From Candidatus Synechococcus calcipolaris G9 (lineage in GTDB: Bacteria > Cyanobacteriota > Cyanobacteriia > Thermosynechococcales > Thermosynechococcaceae): a DNA stretch of 64,000 nt. Within the stretch, counting starts at the first letter, position 1. The number at the start of each line of letters is the position of its first letter. The stretch covers positions 186,001 through 250,000 of the forward strand of contig NZ_JAKKUT010000002.1 of assembly GCF_029582805.1 (NCBI RefSeq), read 5' to 3'. Shown here piece by piece: positions 8,162-18,182 of the stretch. The position numbers and the translations under genes were made by a program. Below the pieces are notes generated by a model that was not told the DNA's origin, made no database searches, and was given only the letters and a program-made list of their open reading frames with translations.

Positions 8162-10381
8162 TTAATGCAATGCCTGTTCCTTGAGGGCCCTATCCATCAA
8201 CATCTGGTGGGTTCCTTGACCGGGGGTACCCTCAGCGGGTTGGCGTTGGCGGTAGCTGCCATCTAGCTGTAGTTCCCAGGCCTGACGATGATCCGCCAGG
8301 ATTAAATCCAAAAGTTCCTTGAGTTGGCCACCGATCGCCGGGTCTTCAATGGGGACAATGGCTTCCACCCGTCGGTCTAAATTCCGCGATCGCCAGTCGG
8401 CACTGCCAATAAAATATTCCGGTGAGCCATTGTTTTCAAAGTAGAAGATGCGGGAATGCTCTAAAAAGCGACCAATGACACTGATCACGCGAATGTTTTC
8501 ACTCACCCCCTTCACCCCCGGCCGCAGGCAACACATCCCGCGAATAATCAGATCAATGCTCACTCCCGCTTGGGAGGCTTGGTAGAGAGCCTGGATCAAT
8601 TGGGTGTCGGTAATCGCGTTCATTTTGGCAATAATTCGCCCTTGGCCACCAGCTTGGGCATGGGCTATTTCTCGCTGAATCAATTCCATCATGCGATCGC
8701 GCATTGTCACTGGAGCCACCAAAAGTTTGCGATAGCTGCGTTGGCGAGAATAGCCCGTTAAAACATTAAACAGTTCACTTAAATCTGCCCCTAGGGCATC
8801 CTGGCAGGAAAATAACCCCAGATCCTCATAAAGCCCCGCCGTCTTGGGATTGTAATTACCCGTACCAATATGTACATAGCGGCGAATCCCCCCCGGCTCC
8901 TGGCGCACCACCAAAACTGTTTTGGTATGGGTTTTTAAGCCCGGCACGCCATAGACCACATGAACCCCCACTTTTTCTAGCTTCCGGGCCCAGAGAATAT
9001 TATTTTCTTCATCAAAACGAGCCTTGAGTTCTACTAACACTGCCACCTGCTTGCCATTCTCCGCCGCTTTAATTAAGGCACTGACAATGGGGGAATCCCC
9101 AGAGGTGCGATACAGGGTCATTTTAATGGCTAGTACCTGGGGATCATGGGCAGCCAAGGTAATAAATCGCTGCACCGTAGCCGCAAAGGAATGGTAGGGA
9201 TGATGGACTAAAATATCCCCTTCCCGGATCAGGCTAAATAGTTCTGCTGCCGTTGATTCCCAATAATCCGTGCCCAGGGTCTTCACTTCATTGTCAGAGG
9301 CAAAGAAAGATTCCCGTTCCTCCACTCGATGAAAACTACTGGGAACGAGGGGATGCCAATCGGGGTCTTTATGCTCCGGCAGGGGCAGTCCTAAAAAGGA
9401 AAACAGACCATTTAGACAGAGCAGTCCCTCTAGCTCATAGACATCCATCTCCTGTAAGTCCATTTCCTCCATGAGGGTTTGTTTCAGCAGGGGGGGAATG
9501 CCGTTTTGCACCTCTAGGCGCACCACCGAACCAAAGCGGCGTTTACGGATTTCTTGCTCGATCGCAATCAGGAGATCGTCGGCCTTATCTGTTTCTAACT
9601 CCAGATCCGCACTACGGGTAATCCGAAAGGGGTAGTAGGCTAGGACTTCCATTCCCGGAAAGAGAGATACTAAATTGTGGGCAATCACCTCCTCTAGGGG
9701 AACCCCTAGCCAATGGGCCCCAGCATACTCATCTTTTTTATCTTTTTTGCCCAGATCGGTCGGTAGATCAATAAAGCGGGGAAAGCCATTGGGAACCTTC
9801 ACCCGCGCTAACCGTTCTTCCCCGGTGGTTTGATCCCGCACGAGGACAGCTAAATTCAGACTAAGACTGGAAATATAGGGAAAGGGATGGGCTGGATCCA
9901 CCGCTAGGGGGGTTAAAACCGGAAAAATTTGGGTTTCAAAGTAGTTAGTCAGGTAGGCCTGCTGTTCGGGTTTTAATTCTGGGAAGCGTACCAGAAAAAT
10001 TCCTGCTTGGGCCAACTTCGATCGCAGGTCTTGATCAAAAAAGCGGTGCTGTTCCTTGACCACGGGCAGCAGATAGTCCCGCACGGCCTCTAGTTGCTCT
10101 TGGGGGAGCATTCCATCCGCACCCCCTTGGAGAATATTGCTTTCCACCTGTTGTTTGAGACCGGCCACCCGCACCATGAAAAATTCGTCCAGATTGGCAC
10201 TGAAAATAGCCATAAACTTGAGCCGTTCCAGCAACGGTGTCCGCGGATCAAAGGCTTCATGGAGTACCCGCTTATTAAACTCAAGCCAGCTTAGGGAACG
10301 GTTGAAATAGTATTGGCGGTTTTTGAGATCAATCGTCTTACGCGCAGGCATGGTTGGCGTTTCCGTCACATTTTCATCCAC
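8162..10381 (-). CDS. ppk1: Polyphosphate kinase 1
   Basis: The 739-residue protein is a complete PPK1. It reversibly transfers the terminal phosphate of ATP to polyphosphate. The N domain opens with YFNRSLSWLEFNKRVLHEA. The two phospholipase-D-like C domains contain the autophosphorylated histidine in the segment LKTHTKTVLVV (about residue 475) and the RYVHIGTGNYNPKTAGLYED motif after it, and a second catalytic region near FYFENNGSPEYFIGSADW. A start at the internal MPARK, 10 residues on, is also possible. It stores phosphate as polyphosphate granules. The gene is divergent from lysS by 111 bases. Confidence 0.96.
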   Translation of the reverse strand: MDENVTETPTMPARKTIDLKNRQYYFNRSLSWLEFNKRVLHEAFDPRTPLLERLKFMAIFSANLDEFFMVRVAGLKQQVESNILQGGADGMLPQEQLEAVRDYLLPVVKEQHRFFDQDLRSKLAQAGIFLVRFPELKPEQQAYLTNYFETQIFPVLTPLAVDPAHPFPYISSLSLNLAVLVRDQTTGEERLARVKVPNGFPRFIDLPTDLGKKDKKDEYAGAHWLGVPLEEVIAHNLVSLFPGMEVLAYYPFRITRSADLELETDKADDLLIAIEQEIRKRRFGSVVRLEVQNGIPPLLKQTLMEEMDLQEMDVYELEGLLCLNGLFSFLGLPLPEHKDPDWHPLVPSSFHRVEERESFFASDNEVKTLGTDYWESTAAELFSLIREGDILVHHPYHSFAATVQRFITLAAHDPQVLAIKMTLYRTSGDSPIVSALIKAAENGKQVAVLVELKARFDEENNILWARKLEKVGVHVVYGVPGLKTHTKTVLVVRQEPGGIRRYVHIGTGNYNPKTAGLYEDLGLFSCQDALGADLSELFNVLTGYSRQRSYRKLLVAPVTMRDRMMELIQREIAHAQAGGQGRIIAKMNAITDTQLIQALYQASQAGVSIDLIIRGMCCLRPGVKGVSENIRVISVIGRFLEHSRIFYFENNGSPEYFIGSADWRSRNLDRRVEAIVPIEDPAIGGQLKELLDLILADHRQAWELQLDGSYRQRQPAEGTPGQGTHQMLMDRALKEQALH

Positions 10382-10492
10382 TTTAATCGATCCTCAGGGC
10401 AGCAAATCAGTTTCGGCCGGGGAGTTGACCTTGATTGAAGAGCGTACAATTAGAAGGTTAAGGTTTGCTAATCCATTTAATGTGCTGGTGCA

Positions 10493-12010
10493 ATGAGTGA
10501 TTCTGGCTCTACCCGTGATGAGATTCGGGCGACTCGAGTTGAAAAGGTGGCAACAATCCGCCAATTGGGCTTAAATCCCTATGCCTATCAATGGCAGCGC
10601 AGTCATTCTGCCTTGACGCTTCAAGAGACCTATGGAGAACTCCCCCCCGGTGAAACCGTTGATGTCCAGGTTCAGGTGGCGGGCCGGATCATGGCCCGGC
10701 GGGTCTTTGGCAAGTTGGCGTTTTTCACGATTCAGGATGAAAGTGGTTCGATTCAACTTTACCTAGATAAAAAAGAAATCCAGGCCCACATGGGCGATCG
10801 CCAGGCCCAGGCCTTTAATGATTTGAAGCATTTAACGGATGTGGGGGATTTCATCGGGGCGATCGGCACCATCAAGCGCACGGAAAAGGGAGAGCTTTCG
10901 GTGTATGTCCAGGAGTACACCATCCTAACCAAGTCCCTGTTACCCCTACCTGATAAGTGGCATGGCCTGACGGATGTGGAAAAACGGTATCGCCAACGCT
11001 ACGTGGATCTGATTGTGAATCCAGAGGTGCGGGATACCTTTCGCAAGCGGGCCCTCATCACAGCGGCAATTCGCCGTTATTTAGAGGATCAGGGTTTTAT
11101 TGAAATTGAAACCCCGGTCTTGCAGTCCGAAGCTGGGGGTGCGGAGGCCCGGCCCTTTACCACCTATCACAACACCCTAGAGATGCCGCTCTATCTGCGG
11201 ATTGCCACGGAGTTACACCTGAAGCGGTTGATCGTGGGGGGCTTTGAAAAGGTTTTTGAGATGGGCCGGATTTTTCGCAATGAAGGTATTTCCACCCGTC
11301 ACAACCCTGAATTTACGTCCATTGAACTCTACCAGGCCTATGCCGACTACACCGATATGATGACCCTGACGGAGGCGATCGTCTGTGAGGCAGCAAAAAC
11401 GGTTTTAGGAACCCTCAATATTCACTACCAAGGCCAGGACATTGACTTAACCCCTCCTTGGCGACGAGTGACCATGCATGATTTGGTCAAAGATGTCACG
11501 GGCTTCGATTTTCAAGGATTTTCCAGTCTTGGGGAAGCCCAAGAAGCAGCGGCGGCCATCGGTGTCAAAACCACCTCCAAGGGAAGTACGATGGGCCGGA
11601 TTCTCAATGAGGTTTTTGAAGAAAAAGTTGAAGCCACTCTTATTCAGCCCACATTTGTCCTGGATTATCCCGTGGAAATTTCGCCCCTCGCTAAGCCCCA
11701 CCGCGATCGCTCCGGCTTAGTGGAACGATTTGAACTCTTTATTGTGGGCCGGGAGCACGCCAATAGTTTTTCTGAGTTAACGGATCCCCTGGATCAGCGC
11801 GATCGCCTAGAGGCCCAAGCCGCCCGCAAAGCCGCTGGAGATTTAGAGGCCCACAACGTTGATGAAGATTTCCTGATGGCCCTAGAGCAGGGAATGCCCC
11901 CCACCGGCGGATTAGGGATTGGCATCGATCGCCTAGTCATGTTATTGACCAATGCCGCCAGTATTCGAGATGTAATTGCCTTTCCCTTGCTCCGACCCGA
12001 TACTCATTAA
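10493..12010 (+). CDS. lysS: Lysyl-tRNA synthetase, class II
   Basis: The 505-residue protein is a class IIb aminoacyl-tRNA synthetase. The N-terminal OB-fold (about 55-150, with [21 protein letters not shown]) binds the anticodon. The catalytic part has motif 1 around [21 protein letters not shown], motif 2 [20 protein letters not shown] and motif 3 [14 protein letters not shown]. These choose lysine over aspartate or asparagine, and length agrees with bacterial LysS. The DUF29 gene follows immediately, with a GTG start 14 bases after this stop. Confidence 0.97.
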   Translation: MSDSGSTRDEIRATRVEKVATIRQLGLNPYAYQWQRSHSALTLQETYGELPPGETVDVQVQVAGRIMARRVFGKLAFFTIQDESGSIQLYLDKKEIQAHMGDRQAQAFNDLKHLTDVGDFIGAIGTIKRTEKGELSVYVQEYTILTKSLLPLPDKWHGLTDVEKRYRQRYVDLIVNPEVRDTFRKRALITAAIRRYLEDQGFIEIETPVLQSEAGGAEARPFTTYHNTLEMPLYLRIATELHLKRLIVGGFEKVFEMGRIFRNEGISTRHNPEFTSIELYQAYADYTDMMTLTEAIVCEAAKTVLGTLNIHYQGQDIDLTPPWRRVTMHDLVKDVTGFDFQGFSSLGEAQEAAAAIGVKTTSKGSTMGRILNEVFEEKVEATLIQPTFVLDYPVEISPLAKPHRDRSGLVERFELFIVGREHANSFSELTDPLDQRDRLEAQAARKAAGDLEAHNVDEDFLMALEQGMPPTGGLGIGIDRLVMLLTNAASIRDVIAFPLLRPDTH

Positions 12011-12023
12011 AGAGATTCCCATC

Positions 12024-12503
12024 GTGTCCCATACTCAGAACCTAATCTCCCTCTATGAGCAAGATATTTTGTTGTGGTCTGAAGATACAGTTAACAAGCT
12101 GAAGGCGCGGGACTTTGATCATCTAGATATTGAGCATTTGATCGAAGAGGTAGAGGGATTGGGAATTTCCCAAAAGAAGGAGTTGATTAGTCGTCTCATT
12201 GTTTTATTGGAACATTTATTGAAACGGTTATACGTGAACTTACCCAATGAATACAATGGTTGGGAACGAACGATTCGGACTCAACGAGGTGAGCTAGAAA
12301 TTTTGTTGGACGCTGCGCCCAGCCTGAGTAGTCGATGGGAAACTAGTTTTAACAAGGCTTGGAAAATTGCCTTAAAGAACGTCTCTAAGGAATACCCTAA
12401 CGTTATTTTTCCTCAAGAGTGGATGAGCGATCGCTCAATCGAACCAATGCTGAATAATGACGTTTGGCTGGAATCCCATGGAGAGAACGGTAAAACCGCC
12501 TGA
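12024..12503 (+). CDS. DUF29 family protein
   Basis: The protein has 159 residues and is all helical. It opens with a typical DUF29 core: LYEQDILLWSEDT, then LDIEHLIEEVEGLGISQKKEL, then LLEHLLKRLY and a WERTIRTQRGELE segment. DUF29 is abundant in cyanobacteria and its biochemical role is unknown. I chose the GTG at 12024 because the family begins a few residues before LYEQD; the in-frame ATG at 11976 would start inside lysS. AAAGAGA 12-18 bases upstream may be the ribosome-binding site. It may be co-transcribed with lysS. Confidence 0.8.
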   Translation: MSHTQNLISLYEQDILLWSEDTVNKLKARDFDHLDIEHLIEEVEGLGISQKKELISRLIVLLEHLLKRLYVNLPNEYNGWERTIRTQRGELEILLDAAPSLSSRWETSFNKAWKIALKNVSKEYPNVIFPQEWMSDRSIEPMLNNDVWLESHGENGKTA

Positions 12504-12519
12504 TTAATGGATCTAATTA

Positions 12520-13371
12520 ATGGAGACGAAATTGCTAGAATTGGCAACCCATACCCATATCATTAGTGCCCAATGGCTCCATAACCACTTGGAGGATCCG
12601 GATCTCGTTATTTTTGACTGTCGCTTTGATCTGATGGATGGCGATCGCGGTGAACAAGCCTACCGCCAGGAACACATCCCCGGTGCCCATTACCTCCATC
12701 TGAATCGGGACTTATCGGGGCCGCTGGGGCAACATGGTGGACGACACCCCCTACCCAACCCCCAAACCTTGGCTGAGACCCTCAATCAGCGGGGGGTAAC
12801 GCCTACTAGCCAGGTTATTGCCTACGATAATTCCCGTTTTGCCTTTGCCGCTCGGCTTTGGTGGTTACTGCGCTGGCTAGGTCATGATGCCGTGGCCATC
12901 CTAGATGGGGGCTACGGTGCCTATAAAGCTGCCGGGTATCCTACCTGTTCACAGATTCCAGAACTAAAAGCACCGAACGCTTTGCCCTTTATTCCCCAGG
13001 TTCGCCAGGATTGGGTGGTCGCTCGCTCCGGGGTAGAGGCTGCCCAGAAAAACCCAAAGACAGTGATTCTAGATGCACGGGAACCTCAACGCTATCGTGG
13101 CGAAGTCGAACCCATTGATCCCATTGCCGGTCACATTCCAGGGGCCCTCAACTATCCTTGGAAGGCCATTACCAATGACCAAGGCTTCCTGGAATCCCAG
13201 GAAATACTAACCCAACATTGGCAAGACATCCAAAACTATGAGCAGGTAATTGTCTATTGCGGCTCTGGAGTCACTGCCTGCGTGGATCTGCTAGGACTTG
13301 CCCAAGTTGGCCTTGACCACGGACAACTTTATGCCGGTAGCTGGAGCGATTGGTGTTCCTACTCAACCTAG
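12520..13371 (+). CDS. Thiosulfate / 3-mercaptopyruvate sulfurtransferase
   Basis: This 283-residue enzyme has two rhodanese domains (about 10-130 and 160-282). The N-terminal domain has lost the catalytic cysteine, as usual. The C-terminal domain keeps it in the loop VIVYCGSGVTACV (about residue 247). The CGSGVTA loop resembles the one in 3-mercaptopyruvate sulfurtransferase (SseA), while CRKGVTA is typical of thiosulfate sulfurtransferase, so SseA-like activity is more likely. Landmarks DGGYGAYKAAGYP and DAREPQRYRGEVEPIDPIAG support the family. It converges on the squalene-synthase-like gene. Confidence 0.88.
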   Translation: METKLLELATHTHIISAQWLHNHLEDPDLVIFDCRFDLMDGDRGEQAYRQEHIPGAHYLHLNRDLSGPLGQHGGRHPLPNPQTLAETLNQRGVTPTSQVIAYDNSRFAFAARLWWLLRWLGHDAVAILDGGYGAYKAAGYPTCSQIPELKAPNALPFIPQVRQDWVVARSGVEAAQKNPKTVILDAREPQRYRGEVEPIDPIAGHIPGALNYPWKAITNDQGFLESQEILTQHWQDIQNYEQVIVYCGSGVTACVDLLGLAQVGLDHGQLYAGSWSDWCSYST

Positions 13372-13385
13372 GGATCAAGCCCATT

Positions 13386-14468
13386 CTAAGATGCAGAATT
13401 GACCTGAGTAGGCAGAATAAAGGGTTTTTGCCGTACCTGGGCAATCAACCAACGCAGGGTGTGGTTACTCAAAATCGAAATGGGCCCCATCAACATCAAG
13501 GACTTAACTTCGGCCCGGCTAATTTTCACCGACCCTCCCGGCTGTAGCATGGCCGTAGATTGGGTCAAATCCCGCAGGGTGGCATAGGCAAACAAGAGAG
13601 GCAACACACAAAATAAGCGAATCGGAACCGCTGCCTTGGGCACTGAGAGTAAATATTCCTGGGCTTGATCGAGGTCATGCCATGCTAGGGCAATGAGTTC
13701 CTTAATGGCTGCATGGTTTTGTGCTAGGTGATCAGGACTTAGGAGCAGTTGGTGACTACTCCCTTGGGCAATCAGTGCATCCTGGGGCACATAAATTGAG
13801 TTTTCATGCTCTGCATCCCAGGCAATGTCCTTAAGAATATTGACGGTTTGCAGGGCCTCCCCAAATTCGCCACAACGCTTCAATAGGACTTGATATTCGT
13901 TGGCACCAATACTGAGGGAATGCTCTTGCCATAGGTCAGTAAGTAAATAGCCTACGGTTCCAGCAACGTAGTAGCAATATTCCTTGTATTCTGCTAGGGT
14001 TTGAATCCGAATCCCCTGGGGATGAACCGTCACAAATTTTTTCATGCCGTGAACCATTTCACTCACCCATCGCCGCACATGCTGCTGGGATGCTATGGGC
14101 AAATTCCGATACATGGCAAAGACAAGGTTGGTGTTTTCGACTAAGCGAACGTGGGCTGCCTCCCCTTGGACTCCCCGGGCCGTATGGCCATAGTGATTGG
14201 CTAGGGAAGGGCTGTCAAAACATTCTAGTAAATGATCTAAAAGGGCTGTCTTAGCCGTGATGCTGGCAAGGGGATCATCTTCAATGGTGTCGGCAATGCG
14301 GCAAATGAGATAGGCCACCAGAACGGCCCGACCTAGGGTACCTGGCAAAAAACGAATACTAATGGCAAAGGTGCGTGACACCTCTGGCAAAATTTCCTGG
14401 CAGAATTTTTCTGCGGTTTTTACAGAAACTGGAGTCTCCAGCACCATCTGTACCATACTAATGTTCAC
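13386..14468 (-). CDS. Squalene-synthase-like enzyme (phytoene/squalene synthase family)
   Basis: The 360-residue protein has the trans-isoprenyl diphosphate synthase, head-to-head class, signatures: SRTFAISIRFLP near 32, the first aspartate-rich motif DTIEDD near 60, YCYYVAGTVG near 168 and a second acidic site in VNILKDIAWDAEHE near 215. The VSRTFA, DTIEDD and YCxYVAGxVG combination is closer to eukaryote-type squalene synthase than to CrtB phytoene synthase. It would join two farnesyl diphosphates to squalene, a precursor of hopanoids. A phosphorylase that could belong to hopanoid side-chain synthesis is divergent from it. I would not exclude a carotenoid role without comparison. Confidence 0.75.
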   Translation of the reverse strand: MNISMVQMVLETPVSVKTAEKFCQEILPEVSRTFAISIRFLPGTLGRAVLVAYLICRIADTIEDDPLASITAKTALLDHLLECFDSPSLANHYGHTARGVQGEAAHVRLVENTNLVFAMYRNLPIASQQHVRRWVSEMVHGMKKFVTVHPQGIRIQTLAEYKEYCYYVAGTVGYLLTDLWQEHSLSIGANEYQVLLKRCGEFGEALQTVNILKDIAWDAEHENSIYVPQDALIAQGSSHQLLLSPDHLAQNHAAIKELIALAWHDLDQAQEYLLSVPKAAVPIRLFCVLPLLFAYATLRDLTQSTAMLQPGGSVKISRAEVKSLMLMGPISILSNHTLRWLIAQVRQKPFILPTQVNSAS

Positions 14469-14612
14469 TCCTACACGCGCTGATCGTAATGCAGCCTAGG
14501 CTTACCACATTGAGTCGGAATTGAGTCAGACTCATTGGTATCATAATTACCCCCGGCAATCTAGGCCTAATGTGACAGTTTCAAGCACTGTTCTACTCAA
14601 CAAGGATGATTT

Positions 14613-14714
14613 ATGCCCATATACCTGCTATTTGCAAGAACGATACCATACACAAGGGAGGTAGGGGGACTTGTTGGGCAGCGATGGCCTTACACCACTC
14701 TACTTAAGGTTTGA
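14613..14714 (+). CDS. Possible 33-residue ORF upstream of phosphorylase
   Basis: An ATG at 14613 preceded by AAGGA at a six-base spacing opens 33 codons (MPIYLLFARTIPY...) that end at 14714, 28 bases before the phosphorylase start. It could be a leader peptide or chance. I do not recognise it. Confidence 0.2.
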   Translation: MPIYLLFARTIPYTREVGGLVGQRWPYTTLLKV

Positions 14715-14742
14715 CTGTGACACTACTTAGATCGGTCAGTTT

Positions 14743-15444
14743 ATGAATCGGCAACTAGTCTTAGTGCCCCAGGGGGCAGAATTTCAAGCGGTACAGCGGG
14801 GACTGGGCAAAGCTAGGCAACCCAAGGGGGAAGAGGTGGAACTTAGGGCCTTACCCATGGGCATGGCGGCGGTACAGTCTTGGTTAGGAAAATTTTCGCC
14901 ACTTCCGTCCCCACCAACGTCAATTCTGGTGCTAGGGGTGTGTGGTGCACTGGTTCCCTGCTACGGAGTGGGGCAAGTTGTTGTCTATGGCAAGTGCGGG
15001 AATGGCCAAGGGGAATGGCAAATCTGTGACCCAATTACCACCGTGTTCAAGGGGATAGACCATGAAACATCAGCCCTAGCCCCTACATCCTGGCCGACAG
15101 TGACGGCCCTCACTAGCGATCGCCCCCTGTGTACGGTTGCTGAAAAGGCGACTTGGGGGACAAAAACCGGAGCCGAGGTGGTGGATATGGAAGGTTTTCC
15201 TTTGGTGGATGCCTTTAGCCGTCAGGGGCTACCCATTACAATTGTGCGCGTGGTCAGTGATGCCAGCGATCGCCCCATTCCCGATTTAACACCAGCGATC
15301 GCCCCGGATGGCTCGTTGCGGCCTCTGCCCCTATTGCAAGCATTTTTAAGTCAACCCCTACCGGCCTGGCATTTGATTCAAGGCTCCCTCACAGCCCTAG
15401 GCATCCTTGAGAAAACAGTGACTCAACTTTTTGATGGCAAATAG
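14743..15444 (+). CDS. Nucleosidase/phosphorylase superfamily protein, possibly HpnG-like
   Basis: The 233-residue protein belongs to the PNP/MTA-SAH nucleosidase fold. It has an N-terminal strand with LVPQGAEFQAV, a glycine-rich ILVLGVCGALVP near 65, VDMEGFPLVDAFSRQGLPITIVRVVSDA near 147 (the methionine-glutamate pair binds ribose) and a C-terminal PDLTPAIAPDGSL. The last two segments resemble the hopanoid-associated phosphorylase HpnG, which removes adenine from adenosylhopane. The squalene-synthase-like gene next door fits that idea. A general MTA/SAH nucleosidase is the alternative. Confidence 0.6.
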   Translation: MNRQLVLVPQGAEFQAVQRGLGKARQPKGEEVELRALPMGMAAVQSWLGKFSPLPSPPTSILVLGVCGALVPCYGVGQVVVYGKCGNGQGEWQICDPITTVFKGIDHETSALAPTSWPTVTALTSDRPLCTVAEKATWGTKTGAEVVDMEGFPLVDAFSRQGLPITIVRVVSDASDRPIPDLTPAIAPDGSLRPLPLLQAFLSQPLPAWHLIQGSLTALGILEKTVTQLFDGK

Positions 15445-15655
15445 CTTTAACGAAGGGTAGCCTACTAAATCTAGGGAGAACTGGACTATGCCAGGCCTTA
15501 TGCCCCTAGGGCTACGAGGTATTTCAATAACTTATGCAACCACATTTGCCTATTTTCCGAGCAGGTGGGCTATACTTTGTAAATGCAAATCCTAGGGGAC
15601 ATATAAGTCATGTCCTAATATTCTAGCGTTTGCGGCTTCACGTCTTTGTTGTAAT

Positions 15656-17419
15656 GTGTTTGGATTGGCTATGCTTGCTCCGATGATCTTGGCCCAAGCG
15701 GCCCCCCACTTACCACCCCAGCAATTACCGGGTCTTGAGCGACAACAACATCCTGCTCCGCGTCTATCGGCTCCGACAGCTCCGTCTGCTAATACTTTTA
15801 ATCCGGTTCAGGCACCACGGACACCTTCCCCCAGGATCGCTCCAGCCCAGCCAGCCCCACCCGTAGCGGCCCCGGCTCCACCACCAACGGCGGCGATCGC
15901 CAATCCCAACCCTGGCCAAATGGCTTATTTACCCCAGGAAATTCGTTCCTTGCCCGGCAGCCTGGATGACATTCCGGTGTTCAATAGCAATAGCCCGGAA
16001 ATGGTTCGCACTGAGGGAATTCTACTCTCGACCTTTCCTCCCCAGGGCAAATGGCAGCCGGCGGCTCATCTGAACTATCCGCTCCAGGGTCGCTTTGATG
16101 TGTTTTCCCACCACATTACCCAATCCAACCGGGCCGTGAGTACCCCCACCCTATATTTAGGACTATTGGCCCATAATCCCAGCAATCGGGCGGTAACGAT
16201 TAATTTTTACCAGGCGGCTAGTTTTCTCAGTACACCGGATGCCCCCTTCCGTAGTTTGCCTGCCGTCATGGACAATCCCATTGGTTATGTTTTTTCCGGC
16301 CCCGGCAGTCGGGTGACCAATCAGGTGTTGCGGGGCGTGCGGCAAACCTTCTTTCCCTCCCAAATTGTGATTCCCGCTGGCGAAAGTCGGATGTTGAGCA
16401 ATCTACCCCTGCCCCTACCCACCCGCTTCCCCAATGCCGTCACAAATCGGGCCCGGGCTGAATTCGCCATCAGTGAAAACGGTGAGGTTCTTCCCCATTT
16501 ACCCGTGATTGCTGATCCCCACCCCTTTGGCGAGGTGTCTTCCTCCAATGGCCGCTCCACCTTGATGCACCTAGAGAGCAATGGCCCGGTCTATTTGGCC
16601 AAGATGTCCGCCTATGCTCGGGTGAATCCCGATGGCACAGAATACGCCCCCGGTCTGGAGGATTGGATTGCCATGCTCAACCGAGGTCAACTGGTTACAC
16701 CCCGGGATATTCCCCCCAGTTCCCCAGATAGTAATCCGGCCCGCTTTTTCTATGGTCGGGTGGCGGGGGTTAGTCGGGGTTCCCAGTGGCGAGCCAATAT
16801 TACCGATGATGGCAGCAGCGATCGCCTCACCATTCCCAGTACAGGTCGGGCCGTATCCTATGGTTTAAGTACCTTGCACCGGGGAACATTGGGAACAGGT
16901 CAGGTTCAAAGCGCGCCCATGCTGGCCCGTTATCCAGATACGGCCTACTTTGCCCATGGCAATTATGGGGTTCATTACAGCTTAACTCTGCCCCTGGTTA
17001 ACGATAGTCGCTCTTTGCAGTCCGTTGCCTTGACGGTACAAACCCCCCTCAAGCAAGACCATAGCCCCACTAGTTTGCAATTTTTAGATCCACCGGCTCC
17101 CCAGGTCTTTTTCCGAGGAACCGTGCGGGTGAGTTATGCCGATGATTTGGGGATGCCTCAACAACGCTATGTCCATTTGGTGCAACGGCGGGGACAGCGG
17201 GGAGAACCCTTAGTGACCTTAAACTTGCGGCCCGGAGAACAACGCCCTGTTCAGGTGGACTTCCTCTATCCGCCCGATGCAACCCCACCCCAAGTGCTAA
17301 CAGTGGCCACGTTGCCCAACCCTAGCTACGGTGGTACGACCCGTATTCCTCCCACCCCTTCCCCTTCTCCCTCCGGTTCTGATGCCCTATCTTTAACGCC
17401 ATCCAATCCTACCCAGTAA
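15656..17419 (+). CDS. DUF3370 secreted protein
   Basis: The product of about 587 residues has a hydrophobic start (AMLAPMILAQA), then about 80 residues rich in proline and alanine, then a large beta-rich DUF3370 region (about 95-555), a family confined to cyanobacteria and probably periplasmic or outer-membrane. Repeated features include the NPSNRAVTINFYQ strand and a C-terminal PPTPSPSPS tail. The start is uncertain: GTG at 15656 gives a very short signal, ATG at 15671 a shorter one, and the frame stays open back to 15596 without a standard start codon. The function is unknown. Confidence 0.75.
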   Translation: MFGLAMLAPMILAQAAPHLPPQQLPGLERQQHPAPRLSAPTAPSANTFNPVQAPRTPSPRIAPAQPAPPVAAPAPPPTAAIANPNPGQMAYLPQEIRSLPGSLDDIPVFNSNSPEMVRTEGILLSTFPPQGKWQPAAHLNYPLQGRFDVFSHHITQSNRAVSTPTLYLGLLAHNPSNRAVTINFYQAASFLSTPDAPFRSLPAVMDNPIGYVFSGPGSRVTNQVLRGVRQTFFPSQIVIPAGESRMLSNLPLPLPTRFPNAVTNRARAEFAISENGEVLPHLPVIADPHPFGEVSSSNGRSTLMHLESNGPVYLAKMSAYARVNPDGTEYAPGLEDWIAMLNRGQLVTPRDIPPSSPDSNPARFFYGRVAGVSRGSQWRANITDDGSSDRLTIPSTGRAVSYGLSTLHRGTLGTGQVQSAPMLARYPDTAYFAHGNYGVHYSLTLPLVNDSRSLQSVALTVQTPLKQDHSPTSLQFLDPPAPQVFFRGTVRVSYADDLGMPQQRYVHLVQRRGQRGEPLVTLNLRPGEQRPVQVDFLYPPDATPPQVLTVATLPNPSYGGTTRIPPTPSPSPSGSDALSLTPSNPTQ

Positions 17420-17436
17420 CCCAATAGGTTCTATCC

Positions 17437-18165
17437 ATGTCCCAGGCCAAGCCAGGGGGGCGGCAAATTGTGATTGGCGATGTCCATGGTCAGTATGCGG
17501 CCTTAAGTCAGTTACTTGAGGCGATCGCCCCCGGTGTAGATGATCGGATTTATTTTTTAGGGGATTTAGTGGATCGGGGCCCCGATAGTGCGGCGGTGGT
17601 AGAGCTTGTCCGTCACCATGACTACTATTGCCTGCGGGGAAACCACGAAGAAATGATGATGGCCGCCTTTTCCCAAAAAGGTTTAGATACATCTAAGCTA
17701 TTATTTTGGGGTGGATGTGGTGGCCAGGAGACCCTTGCCAGCTATACTTCCCAGGATCTACTTTGGGAACATGTCCGTTGGCTGCAAACCTTGCCCCTCT
17801 ATTTTGACTTAGGGGATCTGTGGCTCGTCCATGCGGGAGTGGATCCCACCCTAACCCTAGGGGAGCAAACCAGCCAGGAATTTTGTTGGATTCGAGACCT
17901 GTTTCACCAAAGTGACGAACCCTATTTTGCCGATAAAACCATTGTTACGGGCCATACCATTAGCTTTACATTGCCAGGGGTCAATCCCGGTCAAGTAGCC
18001 CAGGGGGTCGGCTGGCTGGATATTGATACGGGGGCCTATCATCGTCGCAGCGGTTGGCTAACGGCCCTTGATTGGACAAACCAGGAAGTGTGGCAGGTAA
18101 ATACCTTTAGTCGTGACTGTCGCCACAATCCCTTGGAAAACATCACGGCGATGATTCGGCTGTAA
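17437..18165 (+). CDS. PPP-family serine/threonine phosphatase
   Basis: This 242-residue metallophosphoesterase has the three PPP signatures in order: GDVHGQY (about 12), GDLVDRGP (about 42) and RGNHEEMM (about 68), plus the histidine in LVHAGVDP and GHTISF near the end. These bind two metal ions at the active site. Bacterial relatives include PrpA/PrpB and the cyanobacterial PP1/2A-like phosphatases, which act on phosphoproteins or on Ap4A. The ATG at 17437 is 17 bases after the DUF3370 stop, so co-transcription is likely. Confidence 0.9.
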   Translation: MSQAKPGGRQIVIGDVHGQYAALSQLLEAIAPGVDDRIYFLGDLVDRGPDSAAVVELVRHHDYYCLRGNHEEMMMAAFSQKGLDTSKLLFWGGCGGQETLASYTSQDLLWEHVRWLQTLPLYFDLGDLWLVHAGVDPTLTLGEQTSQEFCWIRDLFHQSDEPYFADKTIVTGHTISFTLPGVNPGQVAQGVGWLDIDTGAYHRRSGWLTALDWTNQEVWQVNTFSRDCRHNPLENITAMIRL

Positions 18166-18182
18166 TTGCTCTGAATCACTCA

